Of a stretch of 64,000 nucleotides of DNA, positions 52,459 to 60,352 are shown one piece after another (the first letter of the stretch is position 1; each line of letters opens with the position of its first letter). The translations under genes and the position numbers were made by a program. Source of the stretch: Sphingobacterium puteale (GTDB lineage: Bacteria; Bacteroidota; Bacteroidia; Sphingobacteriales; Sphingobacteriaceae); the NCBI RefSeq assembly GCF_003627955.1, contig NZ_RBWS01000011.1, forward strand, positions 186,001 through 250,000, written 5' to 3'. The notes below the pieces were generated by a model, which saw nothing but the letters and a program-made list of their open reading frames with translations, did not search any database and was not told the DNA's origin.

Positions 52459-53511
52459 ATGGAATCAATAATATTTACTAGGGAGAGCCTCGATGTACAG
52501 GTACGGGTATGGCCGGTTTATATTGTACTCTCTTTACTCATCAATTATCATTTACAGCATGGGGTGTTGGATTATATTTCGGTTCTGGCAAAGTTGGGGA
52601 TATTGCTGATTTTTTTTAATCTTTCACTACTGATCATGTATAGGTTCTATCTGAAATCTTTGCCATGGTATAAAATATTGATTTTTATCAGTGTGGTCTG
52701 GCTCCTGATCGAACTGGTCAACTGGTTTGCTTTTGACCTATTCCCTTTTTTGGGGCTTTTCACAGTTGCTGATGACCGGCTCGCGGAGCGGGACCGGCTC
52801 TATTGGCAGATCGCCAATCAGGTACTGAGCATGATGATGATGGTAACGGCGCTGGTGCTGCAGGTATTTTATAAAAAGTCGGCGGCAGATTATCGTGCCG
52901 AAAGTGAGTTGAGACACAGGCTCGAGCTGGAAGCAAAAGACCTGCAACTGAGACAAATGATGGAACAGATCTTTCCGCACCTGACATTTAATGTGCTGAA
53001 TGATATCAAAGAGGAATACAAAGATGTTGCGCCCGGAGCCGCCTGCCAGATGCAGTATCTGGCAGATCTGCTGCGTTATTGCGTGAAACAGGTTGCCAAT
53101 GGAAATACGGTGGTGCTGGTGGATAGGGAGATGGAAGCTATAGACTGGTTTCTCAAGATACAGGCGCATCGCTTTAAGGATAGTATGGTAGACTATCAGG
53201 TGAGTGGCGAGTCATGGGGACAGAAGGTGCCGCCGACATTATTGCTTGTGCTGCTCGAAAACGCCTTTAAGTATGGCTTAAAAAATATAAAAGATGATCC
53301 GATCCAGATCCGGCTGGACCTGCTCGATAACCGGCTGGAGTTCTATTGTCGCAATGCAATCGATCGGGGAGCTAGCGCCAAGCCGTCAACCGGACAGGGA
53401 CTGATCAATTGTGGACGGAGACTAGCGATGCTATTCCCTGGGAAGCATGTATTTGAGTATGGGCCACAAGGGGATCATTACCACGTGAAATTAATTATTT
53501 ATCAAAATTGA
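52459..53511 (+). CDS. LytS/YehU-family sensor histidine kinase
   Basis: 350 residues (ATG at 52459; a GTG six codons upstream is also open). Three or more transmembrane segments occupy the first about 140 residues (VYIVLSLLINYHL..., GILLIFFNLSLLIMY, ILIFISVVWLLIELV, VLSMMMMVTALVLQV). The His_kinase (PF06580-type) domain has QMMEQIFPHLTFNVLNDIKEE (His-containing) and LLENAFKYGLKNIKDD (N-box), then STGQGLINCGRRLAMLF (G-box). Its stop overlaps the response-regulator ATG (TGATG), so the two are made together. Input signal unknown; in Gram-negatives such kinases often sense peptides or nutrients. Confidence 0.88.
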   Translation: MESIIFTRESLDVQVRVWPVYIVLSLLINYHLQHGVLDYISVLAKLGILLIFFNLSLLIMYRFYLKSLPWYKILIFISVVWLLIELVNWFAFDLFPFLGLFTVADDRLAERDRLYWQIANQVLSMMMMVTALVLQVFYKKSAADYRAESELRHRLELEAKDLQLRQMMEQIFPHLTFNVLNDIKEEYKDVAPGAACQMQYLADLLRYCVKQVANGNTVVLVDREMEAIDWFLKIQAHRFKDSMVDYQVSGESWGQKVPPTLLLVLLENAFKYGLKNIKDDPIQIRLDLLDNRLEFYCRNAIDRGASAKPSTGQGLINCGRRLAMLFPGKHVFEYGPQGDHYHVKLIIYQN

Positions 53512-54293
53512 TGGAAAAAAGAATCTTGAAATGTATCGCAGTAGATGACGAGCGGTCAGGATTAAAGGCGCTGCTGGAAAGGATCAACGCACGAAATGAC
53601 CTGCATCTGGTCTGGTGGGGAACGGATCCGACGCTCGTGGTGCAAAAGATCGAGGAGCATCAGGCTGATCTATTATTTGTAGATATGCAAATGGAAAAAC
53701 TGCACGGACTTGAACTGATCGAACAGCTGGACGGCAAGCTGGATATCATCTGCTGTTCGGCTTACGATAATTATGGCCCCAAGTTGTCGCCATACGATAG
53801 CATACGATTTTATCTGGAAAAGCCTTATGATAATGAGCTCTTTGACCAGGCTGTAGACCGGGTGTTTGAAAAGCTGGAAATGAAGAAAAAAGCGACGAAC
53901 GGGCAGTTACTGCAGCGCTTTCCGAAGCTAACGGATGAGTTTGGCCTGATCCTGCCGGGGAAAGAGAATAAAATGAAACTGTGCTTTGAAGAGATGGATA
54001 TGTTCGTGCCCAAGAGTGACAGTGAGCAGGTGGAGCTGTATTCAGGCAATAAAAGAATCGTGCTCAATATGACTTTAAGTGCGCTAAATAAGGCATTGCC
54101 GCCCGAGTTTTTTATCCAGGTGCATCGCGACTGTATTTTGTCCAAGCGGAATATACTGTGTCTTAGGCGCGGAAATGTGCTGGAGCTGCGCGGGATAATG
54201 GGGCGTACCGAACAGCAGGTGGGCCGGACCTATGTAAAGAAAGTGAAAAATATGTTTAAAAATGAGCGGAAACAATTTAAAAGTGACGTTTAA
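53511..54293 (+). CDS. LytTR-family response regulator
   Basis: 260 residues. Receiver domain at about 7-125 with phospho-Asp in DLLFVDMQMEKLHG, acidic pocket VDDERSG and Lys in LEKPYD. The C-terminal LytTR domain at about 150-255 (FVPKSDSEQVELYSGNKRIVLNMTLSALNKALPPEFFIQVHRDCILSKRNIL) ends in VGRTYVKKVKNMFKNER. LytTR proteins bind paired direct repeats. Overlaps both the kinase and the next gene, indicating tight co-expression. Targets may include the peptide/acyltransferase genes. Confidence 0.92.
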   Translation: MEKRILKCIAVDDERSGLKALLERINARNDLHLVWWGTDPTLVVQKIEEHQADLLFVDMQMEKLHGLELIEQLDGKLDIICCSAYDNYGPKLSPYDSIRFYLEKPYDNELFDQAVDRVFEKLEMKKKATNGQLLQRFPKLTDEFGLILPGKENKMKLCFEEMDMFVPKSDSEQVELYSGNKRIVLNMTLSALNKALPPEFFIQVHRDCILSKRNILCLRRGNVLELRGIMGRTEQQVGRTYVKKVKNMFKNERKQFKSDV

Positions 54294-54855
54294 AGGCAAT
54301 ATACAGGCGGCGATAGGGGCGCTGCAAGAAGATTGCGTCATAGTCGATCAAGCGGAACGGGCAGGGGATGGCGGGATGCCCGGTCTGGTGCAGCTGGAAG
54401 AGAAGTGTATGGACCTTTGTACATTATTAAAGGAATTTGTAGACCAGCAATCCGAGATGCTGTTCGCCCGGTCAGAACTGCAGTCTCTCCTGGCGAGTTC
54501 GGCCTTGAGTGAAGAAGCTAGGCGGATCTGGATGGCCGATCAATTGGCGTTTTATAAGGTATGGATTGCAAATGTAGGGTTGCAGCTCGCTGGTCTGAAA
54601 GAAACCTGTACATTAAAGATCTCCTCAAAGGAGCTGCTGCTGCTACTGCGGCTGCTGAAAGATATGGAACTGGTCGAGCAGGGCTCACTGAAACAGATGC
54701 TGACCTTTGTCTGTACATCATTTCGCACGGTCAACCAGGAGCATCTTTCGTACGAAAGCCTGCGGAAAAAATATAGCGATATGGACCGGAACAGTATTTT
54801 GAAAGTACGGAAATTGTTGACAAATATGAGCGAGAGGCTCAGTGCTTATTATTAG
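54262..54855 (+). CDS. RteC-like protein
   Basis: 197 residues. The N-terminal half (FKGNIQAAIGALQEDCVIVDQAERA, then helical) is followed by KISSKELLLLLRLLKDMELVEQGSLKQMLTFVCTSFRTVNQEHLSYESLRKKYSDMDRNSILKVRKLLTNMSERL, which follows the order of the C-terminal domain of RteC-type proteins of Bacteroides conjugative transposons. In CTnDOT, RteC activates excision genes. The start is inside the LytTR gene (32-bp overlap), which recalls the RteA-RteB-RteC cascade but with a LytTR regulator in place of RteB. Family call by pattern only. Confidence 0.5.
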   Translation: MSGNNLKVTFKGNIQAAIGALQEDCVIVDQAERAGDGGMPGLVQLEEKCMDLCTLLKEFVDQQSEMLFARSELQSLLASSALSEEARRIWMADQLAFYKVWIANVGLQLAGLKETCTLKISSKELLLLLRLLKDMELVEQGSLKQMLTFVCTSFRTVNQEHLSYESLRKKYSDMDRNSILKVRKLLTNMSERLSAYY

Positions 54856-55021
54856 CTGTGCTGATAGAATGGATTGTTCTTCGAACACGATAGACAGCGA
54901 TAGCGCGTTAACAGAAGTTTTGCGTTGCGGTAACCAATTATATAGCCACCAGATTATTATTGTCCCTGCTAATACGGGGATACGATTGATATGACCATAA
55001 ATTATCTAATTGAAATTGTAT

Positions 55022-55342
55022 ATGAGAAACAGAAGTGAAGCGATCTATCAGACGCTATTGGCCATGTTGAGCCTATTACAAGAGCGCAAGGCTGCGCAAA
55101 ATGCAGTGGAACCCAAAGAGGAAGAATCCACCGAAATACAGCAGGTAAAGACTTACACTGAGGAGGAGCTTATGACCGTAAGAGAAGCTTACCTCGAGCT
55201 TAAGATCAGCCGCAACACCCTGGACGCACTGCGGCGGCAGAAGAAATTGACGAGCATATTTAAAAAACGGAATGTACGTCTTATACGGGCTGAAGTCGAA
55301 GATGCCAAGAAATGGTACTGCCTGATCAAGGGTAAATCGTGA
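55022..55342 (+). CDS. Helix-turn-helix (excisionase-like) protein
   Basis: 106 residues. The ATG at 55022 (MRNRSEAIYQTLLAMLSLLQE) is preferred to a TTG four codons upstream. The C-terminal half, TYTEEELMTVREAYLELKISRNTLDALRRQKKLTSIFKKRNVRLIRAEVEDAKKWY, is a MerR/HTH_17-like domain as in excisionases and element-borne regulators. It follows the RteC-like gene by 166 bp, extending the impression of an integrative-element control module. No integrase or relaxase is in the window. Confidence 0.6.
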   Translation: MRNRSEAIYQTLLAMLSLLQERKAAQNAVEPKEEESTEIQQVKTYTEEELMTVREAYLELKISRNTLDALRRQKKLTSIFKKRNVRLIRAEVEDAKKWYCLIKGKS

Positions 55343-55494
55343 CGGTCCGATATTTGGTTCTGCCTTGCCGAAATCTCTTCCGATCCGTGTGACTTCCTGT
55401 CACACCACCAAGCAATTCTATGACCCGTCGACGATGTTTACTTGCCTGCCCGGGCAAAATCAATGTTCACCGTCGCACTAGCTATCCCATTTGA

Positions 55495-55707
55495 TTAATT
55501 TTCTTCCCCTCTTTGTAGAATTGCTTGCTCTTTTCTTTTAAAGTCTTTGACGGCCGAAACAATTGTTGCGATAGACCACGGTTTGTCTTGGTCCGTACAC
55601 GCAAACCCATTCGTGTTAAATGTGATTGCCGGCACGCTGCAACTGTCTGCTTCGGCAATGATAACAATCGCTTCGATTACCAACCTATATTCTTTTAAGC
55701 TATTCAC
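55495..55707 (-). CDS. Doubtful small reading frame
   Basis: 70 residues from a GTG at 55707, with GAAGAAA just upstream. The product (LVIEAIVIIAEADSCSV, PAITFNTNGFACTDQDKPWS, IATIVSAVKDFKRKEQ) has protein-like composition and a hydrophobic centre, but no recognised family. Overlapping frames on both strands make it uncertain. It might be a remnant in the element-like region. Confidence 0.2.
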   Translation of the reverse strand: MNSLKEYRLVIEAIVIIAEADSCSVPAITFNTNGFACTDQDKPWSIATIVSAVKDFKRKEQAILQRGEEN

Positions 55708-55956
55708 ATTTCTTCGTGCCTAATCTGCATCTTCTTGTGACTGTGATCATAATCCTTTGGACGCTGACCCGATCTGGTTCGTCTGGTTCCTGTTTGCACC
55801 TGCGGTTCATCGGTTTTAAAAAACGTCCGAAGAAAATGCGTTGCGTGCGCAAGTGTTTACTGGGGCGCCTGGAGTGTATGTGTTGCACACGCTTGCTTTA
55901 TTGGTCTGGGGCCAAGTGCTTTCGTTCCGGGCGAAAGTAAATGCGAAATAGTGGAC

Positions 55957-56017
55957 TTTGCCAAAGTTTGCCATGCAGACAGATCAGCGTTTGCCCAAGT
56001 TGGCCCATCCTTGCCCA
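55957..56017. repeat. Phased TTTGCC-like motifs
   Basis: TTTGCC at 55957 and 55967, TTTGCCC at 55990, TTGGCCC at 56000 and TTGCCC at 56011. Spacing is 10, 23, 10 and 11 bp, close to whole helical turns, so all face the same side of the DNA. Likely operator or iteron-like sites upstream of the 56163-57824 module. Confidence 0.35.
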
Positions 56018-56162
56018 AAAGATCGCTTTCGGGGCTTTTCTCCTACCACCTTTGGATCATGAAAACACGGCAATCCATAAGGCATTGGGTACCCCCTTAA
56101 TAAGACGGGCGTATTCCGAAACAGAACGTAAAATTTTTATTCAAGATTTACAAGACTAGAAA

Positions 56163-56801
56163 ATGAGAAAAGAAAAAGTAATCAGCAATTATTCGGGCTG
56201 GTCTGACTATGCGTTATCGACGCTGGCTGGCCGCATTTTAAAAGCCATGCAGGAAACAACAGCACAAGCTAATTTTCCACAGCCAAATCCGGCGATCACG
56301 GTGCTGGAGCCGCTGGTCAACGACTATATCACCAAGCATGAGATCGCCAGCCGCCGTGGAAGCGCATTGGAGATCAGTCAAAAGAACGAGAGCCGCGATG
56401 CGCTGTTGAATGCGCTGCGCAGTTTGGCCCATTATGTCAACGAGGTTGCCAACGGTCAACTGTCGCTGTTGCTGAGTACCGGAATGGTCCTGGCATCTCA
56501 ACCCAGCAGCACGCAGGCCCCCACCATGGTAGAAAAAGTACAGTTGCGCGATGGGCGCCTAAGCGGACAACTACGTCTAGATTTTAAGCCCGTTAAGGCA
56601 GCCTGGGAATACGAGGTGGAGATAGGCACGATGGCAAGTACGGGAGAGATCGTCTGGAATAAGGTCGTTCTGACGACCTCCTCACGTGGGAATGTGCTAT
56701 CAGAAATGGAACCCGGAGTACGCTATTGTGTGCGCATTCGTACGCGCAATGGTAAGGGGACGGGGGATTGGTGCGAACCAGTTTCGCTGATTGCACGGTA
56801 A
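56163..56801 (+). CDS. Protein with C-terminal fibronectin type III-like domain
   Basis: 212 residues. N-terminal half helical, no signal peptide (MRKEKVISNYSGWSDYALSTLAGRILKAM...ALRSLAHYVNEVANGQLSLLLSTGMVLAS). The C-terminal half from about 120 is FN3-like (LRDGRLSGQLRLDFKPVKAAWEYEVEIG, ENEV-type strands, EPGVRYCVRIRTRNGKGTGDWCEPVSL). This two-part architecture recurs in Bacteroidota next to DUF5675 genes (recalled). It heads a plus-strand run ending at a terminator at 57857. Confidence 0.65.
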   Translation: MRKEKVISNYSGWSDYALSTLAGRILKAMQETTAQANFPQPNPAITVLEPLVNDYITKHEIASRRGSALEISQKNESRDALLNALRSLAHYVNEVANGQLSLLLSTGMVLASQPSSTQAPTMVEKVQLRDGRLSGQLRLDFKPVKAAWEYEVEIGTMASTGEIVWNKVVLTTSSRGNVLSEMEPGVRYCVRIRTRNGKGTGDWCEPVSLIAR

Positions 56802-56872
56802 TCGGACCGAGATGGAAGCAGCGCCCGTTAGACTGGCGCTGACTTCCTTTTGTTTGACTATAACACAAGCTT

Positions 56873-57373
56873 ATGAAATCAATTGTAAACGTTAAAAGGG
56901 TCAAAAAAGGTGAAAACAGTACGCTTTCGGAAATCTATGTCGACGGCGAATTTTTCTGCTATGGACTGGAGGATTCCGTTCGTGACTATAAGATCAAGGG
57001 CAGTACAGCAATCCCCGCAGGTAAGTATAAACTCGGACTGAATACGTATGGTGCCATGAATGCGCGCTATAAGAGACTGTTCCCTGATTTGCACAAAGGC
57101 ATGATCGAGATACTCGCCATCCCTGACTTCTCCTATGTCTACATTCATATCGGTAACAATTTTGGTGATACGGCTGGCTGCCTATTGGTCGGCTACACTA
57201 TGAAATACATCAAGTATACCAGAGAATATGAAATCTATCAGTCGAAAAAGGCGTACAAAGCTTTGTACAAGCGGTTGCTGAAGCTGATGGCACAGGGCGA
57301 AGTCTGGTTACAGATCTGTCAGCCTGATTTGTGTCAAAAAAAGCTGACGCTTGCCACGAAACAGGACAATTAA
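56873..57373 (+). CDS. DUF5675-family protein
   Basis: 166 residues. VNVKRVKKGENSTLSEIYVDGEFFCYGLEDSVRDYKIKGSTAIPAGKYKLGLNTYG, then YVYIHIGNNFGDTAGCLLVG match DUF5675. The HIGN...D(T/S)xGCxLVG core resembles the YkuD/L,D-transpeptidase His...Ser-x-Gly-Cys arrangement, so a cell-wall role is plausible. No signal peptide, so export would need a lysis or holin-type route. Lies 71 bp after the FN3 gene, with small membrane genes downstream, a phage-lysis-like layout. Confidence 0.8.
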   Translation: MKSIVNVKRVKKGENSTLSEIYVDGEFFCYGLEDSVRDYKIKGSTAIPAGKYKLGLNTYGAMNARYKRLFPDLHKGMIEILAIPDFSYVYIHIGNNFGDTAGCLLVGYTMKYIKYTREYEIYQSKKAYKALYKRLLKLMAQGEVWLQICQPDLCQKKLTLATKQDN

Positions 57374-57376
57374 ATC

Positions 57377-57466
57377 ATGGAACGAAGATCAGGACTATCG
57401 TTCTGCGAGAGATGGGTGAAACAATGGTTTAAATATTTAATGTCAACAGTTTATAAAAAAAACTAA
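57377..57466 (+). CDS. Possible 29-codon basic peptide
   Basis: MERRSGLSFCERWVKQWFK and YLMSTVYKKN, starting 3 bp after the DUF5675 stop and ending 3 bp before the next start. Basic, aromatic-rich and amphipathic. Tight spacing suggests it is part of the operon, but it is too short to be sure. Confidence 0.3.
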   Translation: MERRSGLSFCERWVKQWFKYLMSTVYKKN

Positions 57467-57469
57467 ACA

Positions 57470-57667
57470 ATGAAGAAAATAATCAATAAAATCGGCCGGG
57501 CGCTGCAGGTGATCCTATTGGCTCCGGTTAAATTGCCAGGAAAGGCAATGGATATTTTAAAATATCTCGCTATTGGTGTAGGTATTGTTGAATCCGTCAT
57601 TGACGACAAGGAGGAAAGCGAAAAGGACAGGATTGAAGAGGAGGGAGGACCAGATGAAAGTCAATGA
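57470..57667 (+). CDS. Small membrane-associated protein
   Basis: 65 residues. A basic amphipathic N-terminus (MKKIINKIGRALQVILLAPVKLPGKAMDILKYLAIGVGIV) and an acidic C-terminus (DDKEESEKDRIEEEGGPDES). May insert in membranes as a holin- or spanin-like accessory. It overlaps the next gene by 14 bp. Family not recognised. Confidence 0.5.
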   Translation: MKKIINKIGRALQVILLAPVKLPGKAMDILKYLAIGVGIVESVIDDKEESEKDRIEEEGGPDESQ

Positions 57668-57824
57668 TATCCGTATAGGTACACTTGGCGGTACGCTATG
57701 TTCGCTGTGGGCGAGTATTTCTTTTGGCGATATCCTACAGACACTCCTGACTGCCGCCTTAGGAACACTTGTAAGCTTTGCAACGAGCCAGCTGCTCGGA
57801 AGATGGTACAAACGGAAAAAATGA
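57654..57824 (+). CDS. Small transmembrane protein
   Basis: 56 residues from the ATG at 57654, preceded by GAGGGAGG. MKVNDIRIGTLGGTLCSLWASISFGDILQTLLTAALGTLVSFATSQLLGRWYKRKK has one or two hydrophobic segments and a basic end. In the DUF5675 context it looks holin-like. It overlaps the preceding small gene and is followed by a terminator. Confidence 0.55.
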   Translation: MKVNDIRIGTLGGTLCSLWASISFGDILQTLLTAALGTLVSFATSQLLGRWYKRKK

Positions 57825-57829
57825 GTATG

Positions 57830-57857
57830 AAAGCACCTTCGGGTGCTTTTTTTGTTA
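57830..57857 (+). terminator. Terminator
   Basis: AAAGCACC-TTCG-GGTGCTTT (57830-57849) followed by T residues. It closes the FN3/DUF5675/small-membrane module. The next 240 bp show no gene. Confidence 0.85.
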
Positions 57858-58096
57858 GATAGAAGATATGCAGTCAACGAAATTTACATCTAACGGGGAC
57901 TTTCAATATTTAAGTCTGGGGTAAGGAAATATTTAACAAAAAATTATTGTGATGTGTGTTTGAAAATTTCTTATATTTATTTGAGCTTAAATTAATGAGA
58001 CTAGCCGAATGATGAAAAGTAATTAAGCTCAACTGATGCCGTATCTTTTACTTTCATAATTACCCTTTGTTGTTATTAACCATTTTGTAATTAATT

Positions 58097-59153
58097 ATGA
58101 AAAAAAATTATAATAGGAATTTTGTTTGTCCTTGTTTTGTATGCTATGGAAAGCAGGGCACAAAATCTATTAAATCTCAATGATTGGGTCATCGGAGGTG
58201 GTGGCACAGTCTGATTCACGCCGAATGGTCTCGTCACTGAAAACGAACGCGAGTGGGGGATTGGTCCTCAGGGGCGGCAAGTGATTGTCTGGAAAGCTAC
58301 CCCGAATGGAGATGCCCAAGCAGACGGAGGTTTCAATTCCGTGGATATCCCTATCAACCACCAGAAGACATATCGTTATTCCGTATGGATAAAACGAACG
58401 AACTCAAAGACAGGAACGGCATATTTTGGATGCGCTGCAAACGTCAACTCCGTAAATGATGTTGTAAATAATAATCCCTATTTCTGGTATGGAAATCTTC
58501 CTGAGTTGGATAAATGGTACCTGTTGGTCGGTTATGTACACGGTTCCAACGATCCTTCTAAAGCAAGTTCGGGCGGAGTTTACGATGGGGTTACAGGAAC
58601 CAAAGTTGCTTCTGCACTAGATTTTAAATTCCCCTCAACGGCAACATCAACCCGTCTCCGTTCTTATCTATTTTATGATTCCAATACGAGCGACCGTCAA
58701 TATTTTTATGGACCTCGATTGGAGGAAGTGAATGGTAACGAGCCTACCATAAGTTCACTACTGGATAACCCAATAGGCCTTGGTGATTTTTCGTTTTCGG
58801 GTAAGGTGGGGATCAAGACTGCGACACCGGGAGCCTATGATCTGGCTGTCAACGGGAAAATCCGGAGCCAGGAGATCAAGGTGGAAACCGCTGGCTGGCC
58901 TGATTATGTATTCAAGCAAGATTACCAATTACTGTCTCTGGCAGAAACGGAAGAGTTTATCAAAAAGAACGGCCATCTTCCAGATGTCCCTAAAGCAGCC
59001 GATGCGGAAGCAAATGGGATATCATTGGGAGAGATGAATAAGATTCTTTTAAAAAAGATTGAGGAGCTTACCTTGCAAGTCATAGCGCTCAATAAGAAAA
59101 TCCAGAAGGAATCCAGCTCGGTTAAATCAAGACAAAAAAGTAAACCCAGGTAA
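58097..59153 (+). pseudogene. Tail-fibre-like (phage-type) secreted protein gene, broken
   Basis: An ATG at 58097 is followed by eight A residues; with seven, the frame reads MKKIIIGILFVLVLYAMESRAQ, a normal signal peptide, through NLLNLNDWVIGGGG. A TGA at 58212-58214 interrupts it (probable TGG change), and then the frame is open to 59153 (290 codons from a GTG at 58281). The C-terminal part (GKVGIKTATPGAYDLAVNGKIRSQEI...LLSLAETEEFIKKNGHLPDVP...GISLGEMNKILLKKIEELTLQVIALNKKI) is the usual tail-fibre/peptidase S74-like trailer in Bacteroidota. It lies just before the OmpH-lipoprotein-Rhs locus. Confidence 0.65.
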
Positions 59154-59227
59154 CCGAAGATTAAATGATAATCCGTTTTCACCGCTAAAATTTTAGAATA
59201 GTACTTATATCAATAAAATTAAATCAT

Positions 59228-59755
59228 ATGAAAGTAAATAGCTCTTTGCTGTACATGCTAGTATTATTAGGACTAGCTCTTGGTGTGTGGAACCTAATCG
59301 GAAAAAAAGATGAGATTGTCTATGTGGATACAGCAAAGCTTTTTCAGGAGTATTCCGAGGCAGTAAAAGTCAACAAAAAACTGGAGAATGAGGCGAAGAA
59401 GTACGAGGGAAATATTGACACATTGATGCAAGAAATTCAGGGGGCACTAAAGGATTATGAGAAAAATGGGGGAAAGCTAGATGCAGCTTCGCGTTCAAAG
59501 CAGGAGCGCTTAATCAACGAAAAACAGGCTGACCTACAACGCTATCAGGCTGTTGTAAAGGATAAGCTGGAGAAACAGCGTCAGACAGATTTTTCAGGCG
59601 TTGTCAATACCATCAATGGATTCTTAAAAGAATACGGCAAGCGCAAGGGATATCGCATGATCCTGATTGCCAATCCCGCAGGCACGATTGCTTATGCCAA
59701 GGATGGTACAGATATAACCGGAGACATTGTTAAAGAACTCAATTCAAAAAAATAG
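59228..59755 (+). CDS. OmpH/Skp-family periplasmic chaperone
   Basis: 175 residues. An N-terminal membrane segment (LLYMLVLLGLALGVWNLIG) is followed by the OmpH form: EIVYVDTAKLFQEYSEAVKVNKKLENEAKKYEGNIDTLMQEIQ..., a long coiled coil, then YRMILIANPAGTIAYAKDGTDITGDIVKELN. The chaperone holds outer-membrane or surface proteins in the periplasm. Sits directly upstream of a lipoprotein and the large Rhs gene, so a role in exporting the Rhs protein is likely. Confidence 0.85.
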   Translation: MKVNSSLLYMLVLLGLALGVWNLIGKKDEIVYVDTAKLFQEYSEAVKVNKKLENEAKKYEGNIDTLMQEIQGALKDYEKNGGKLDAASRSKQERLINEKQADLQRYQAVVKDKLEKQRQTDFSGVVNTINGFLKEYGKRKGYRMILIANPAGTIAYAKDGTDITGDIVKELNSKK

Positions 59756-59764
59756 GAGGTAGCA

Positions 59765-60340
59765 GTGATTCTTCGAATTTTATATATCAATATCTGCATT
59801 CTATCCATCTTATCGGGTTGTCAGAAAAAAATAATGAATCGCGGAGAGCTTTATACTTATATCCAGAATAAAAACCATGGTGTGTTTGACAGCAAGGAGA
59901 ACAACGGGGTAAAAGTATCCATGTCGTATATCCCAGGCATACTGATGCGGGACAACGCTGACAGTACTTTACTAGGAAAATACTTGTATTTCAGGTTGAT
60001 ATACCAGATTAACGATAAGGATATGCTGTCAGCTGTTGACCAGAGTTCCTATTCTGTTTTGGTCAATCGCCTATCTTTTAAACTTGGCGATTATATCATT
60101 GTTCGTTGTGATGGGAAGGATGAAGAAATAGCTGACTTTCAATTCTCACCAATGTACGGCGCGACCAATAATACGGAGGTCGTTATAGCGCTTGATCGGG
60201 ACAAGCTAAAAGACGAAAAAGAGTTGACAATAAAATTAAGAGATATCGGATTGGGCCTTCCCGAGTATGATTTTACATTTAAACGGGAGGCTTTGGAACG
60301 TTTGGATGATCTCACTGTAGAATTAGAAAAACTAGATTAA
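59765..60340 (+). CDS. Lipoprotein upstream of the Rhs gene
   Basis: 191 residues from a GTG at 59765, with AGGAGG at 59754-59759 that decides this start. Signal and lipobox-like ILSILSGCQKK (Cys about 19). The mature part is mixed alpha/beta (GVKVSMSYIPGILMRDNADSTLLGKYLYFRLIY...). No family recognised. Positioned 9 bp after the OmpH gene and 12 bp before Rhs, so it is probably a structural or export partner. Confidence 0.6.
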   Translation: MILRILYINICILSILSGCQKKIMNRGELYTYIQNKNHGVFDSKENNGVKVSMSYIPGILMRDNADSTLLGKYLYFRLIYQINDKDMLSAVDQSSYSVLVNRLSFKLGDYIIVRCDGKDEEIADFQFSPMYGATNNTEVVIALDRDKLKDEKELTIKLRDIGLGLPEYDFTFKREALERLDDLTVELEKLD

Positions 60341-60352
60341 CCAATAATCAAA

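Larger units (their letters stand above)
55343..56162. other. 820-bp stretch without a well-supported gene
   Basis: Contains a short hairpin GTGAC...GTCAC at about 55389-55403, a weak minus-strand frame (listed separately) and a phased run of TTTGCC-like motifs (listed separately). No other coding sequence, RNA or repeat was identified. Base composition is visibly more GC-rich than the Rhs array. Confidence 0.4.

Noticed and set aside
27481..58108. All frameshifts are sequencing errors
   Set aside because: Lesions cluster in accessory cassettes and not in the many core genes with similar homopolymers, though raw reads would be needed to exclude it for each site.
35341..58214. TGA decoded as Trp in the genome
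   Set aside because: All core genes use TGG for Trp and TGA or TAA as stops; the two TGA sites lie in accessory, otherwise damaged genes.
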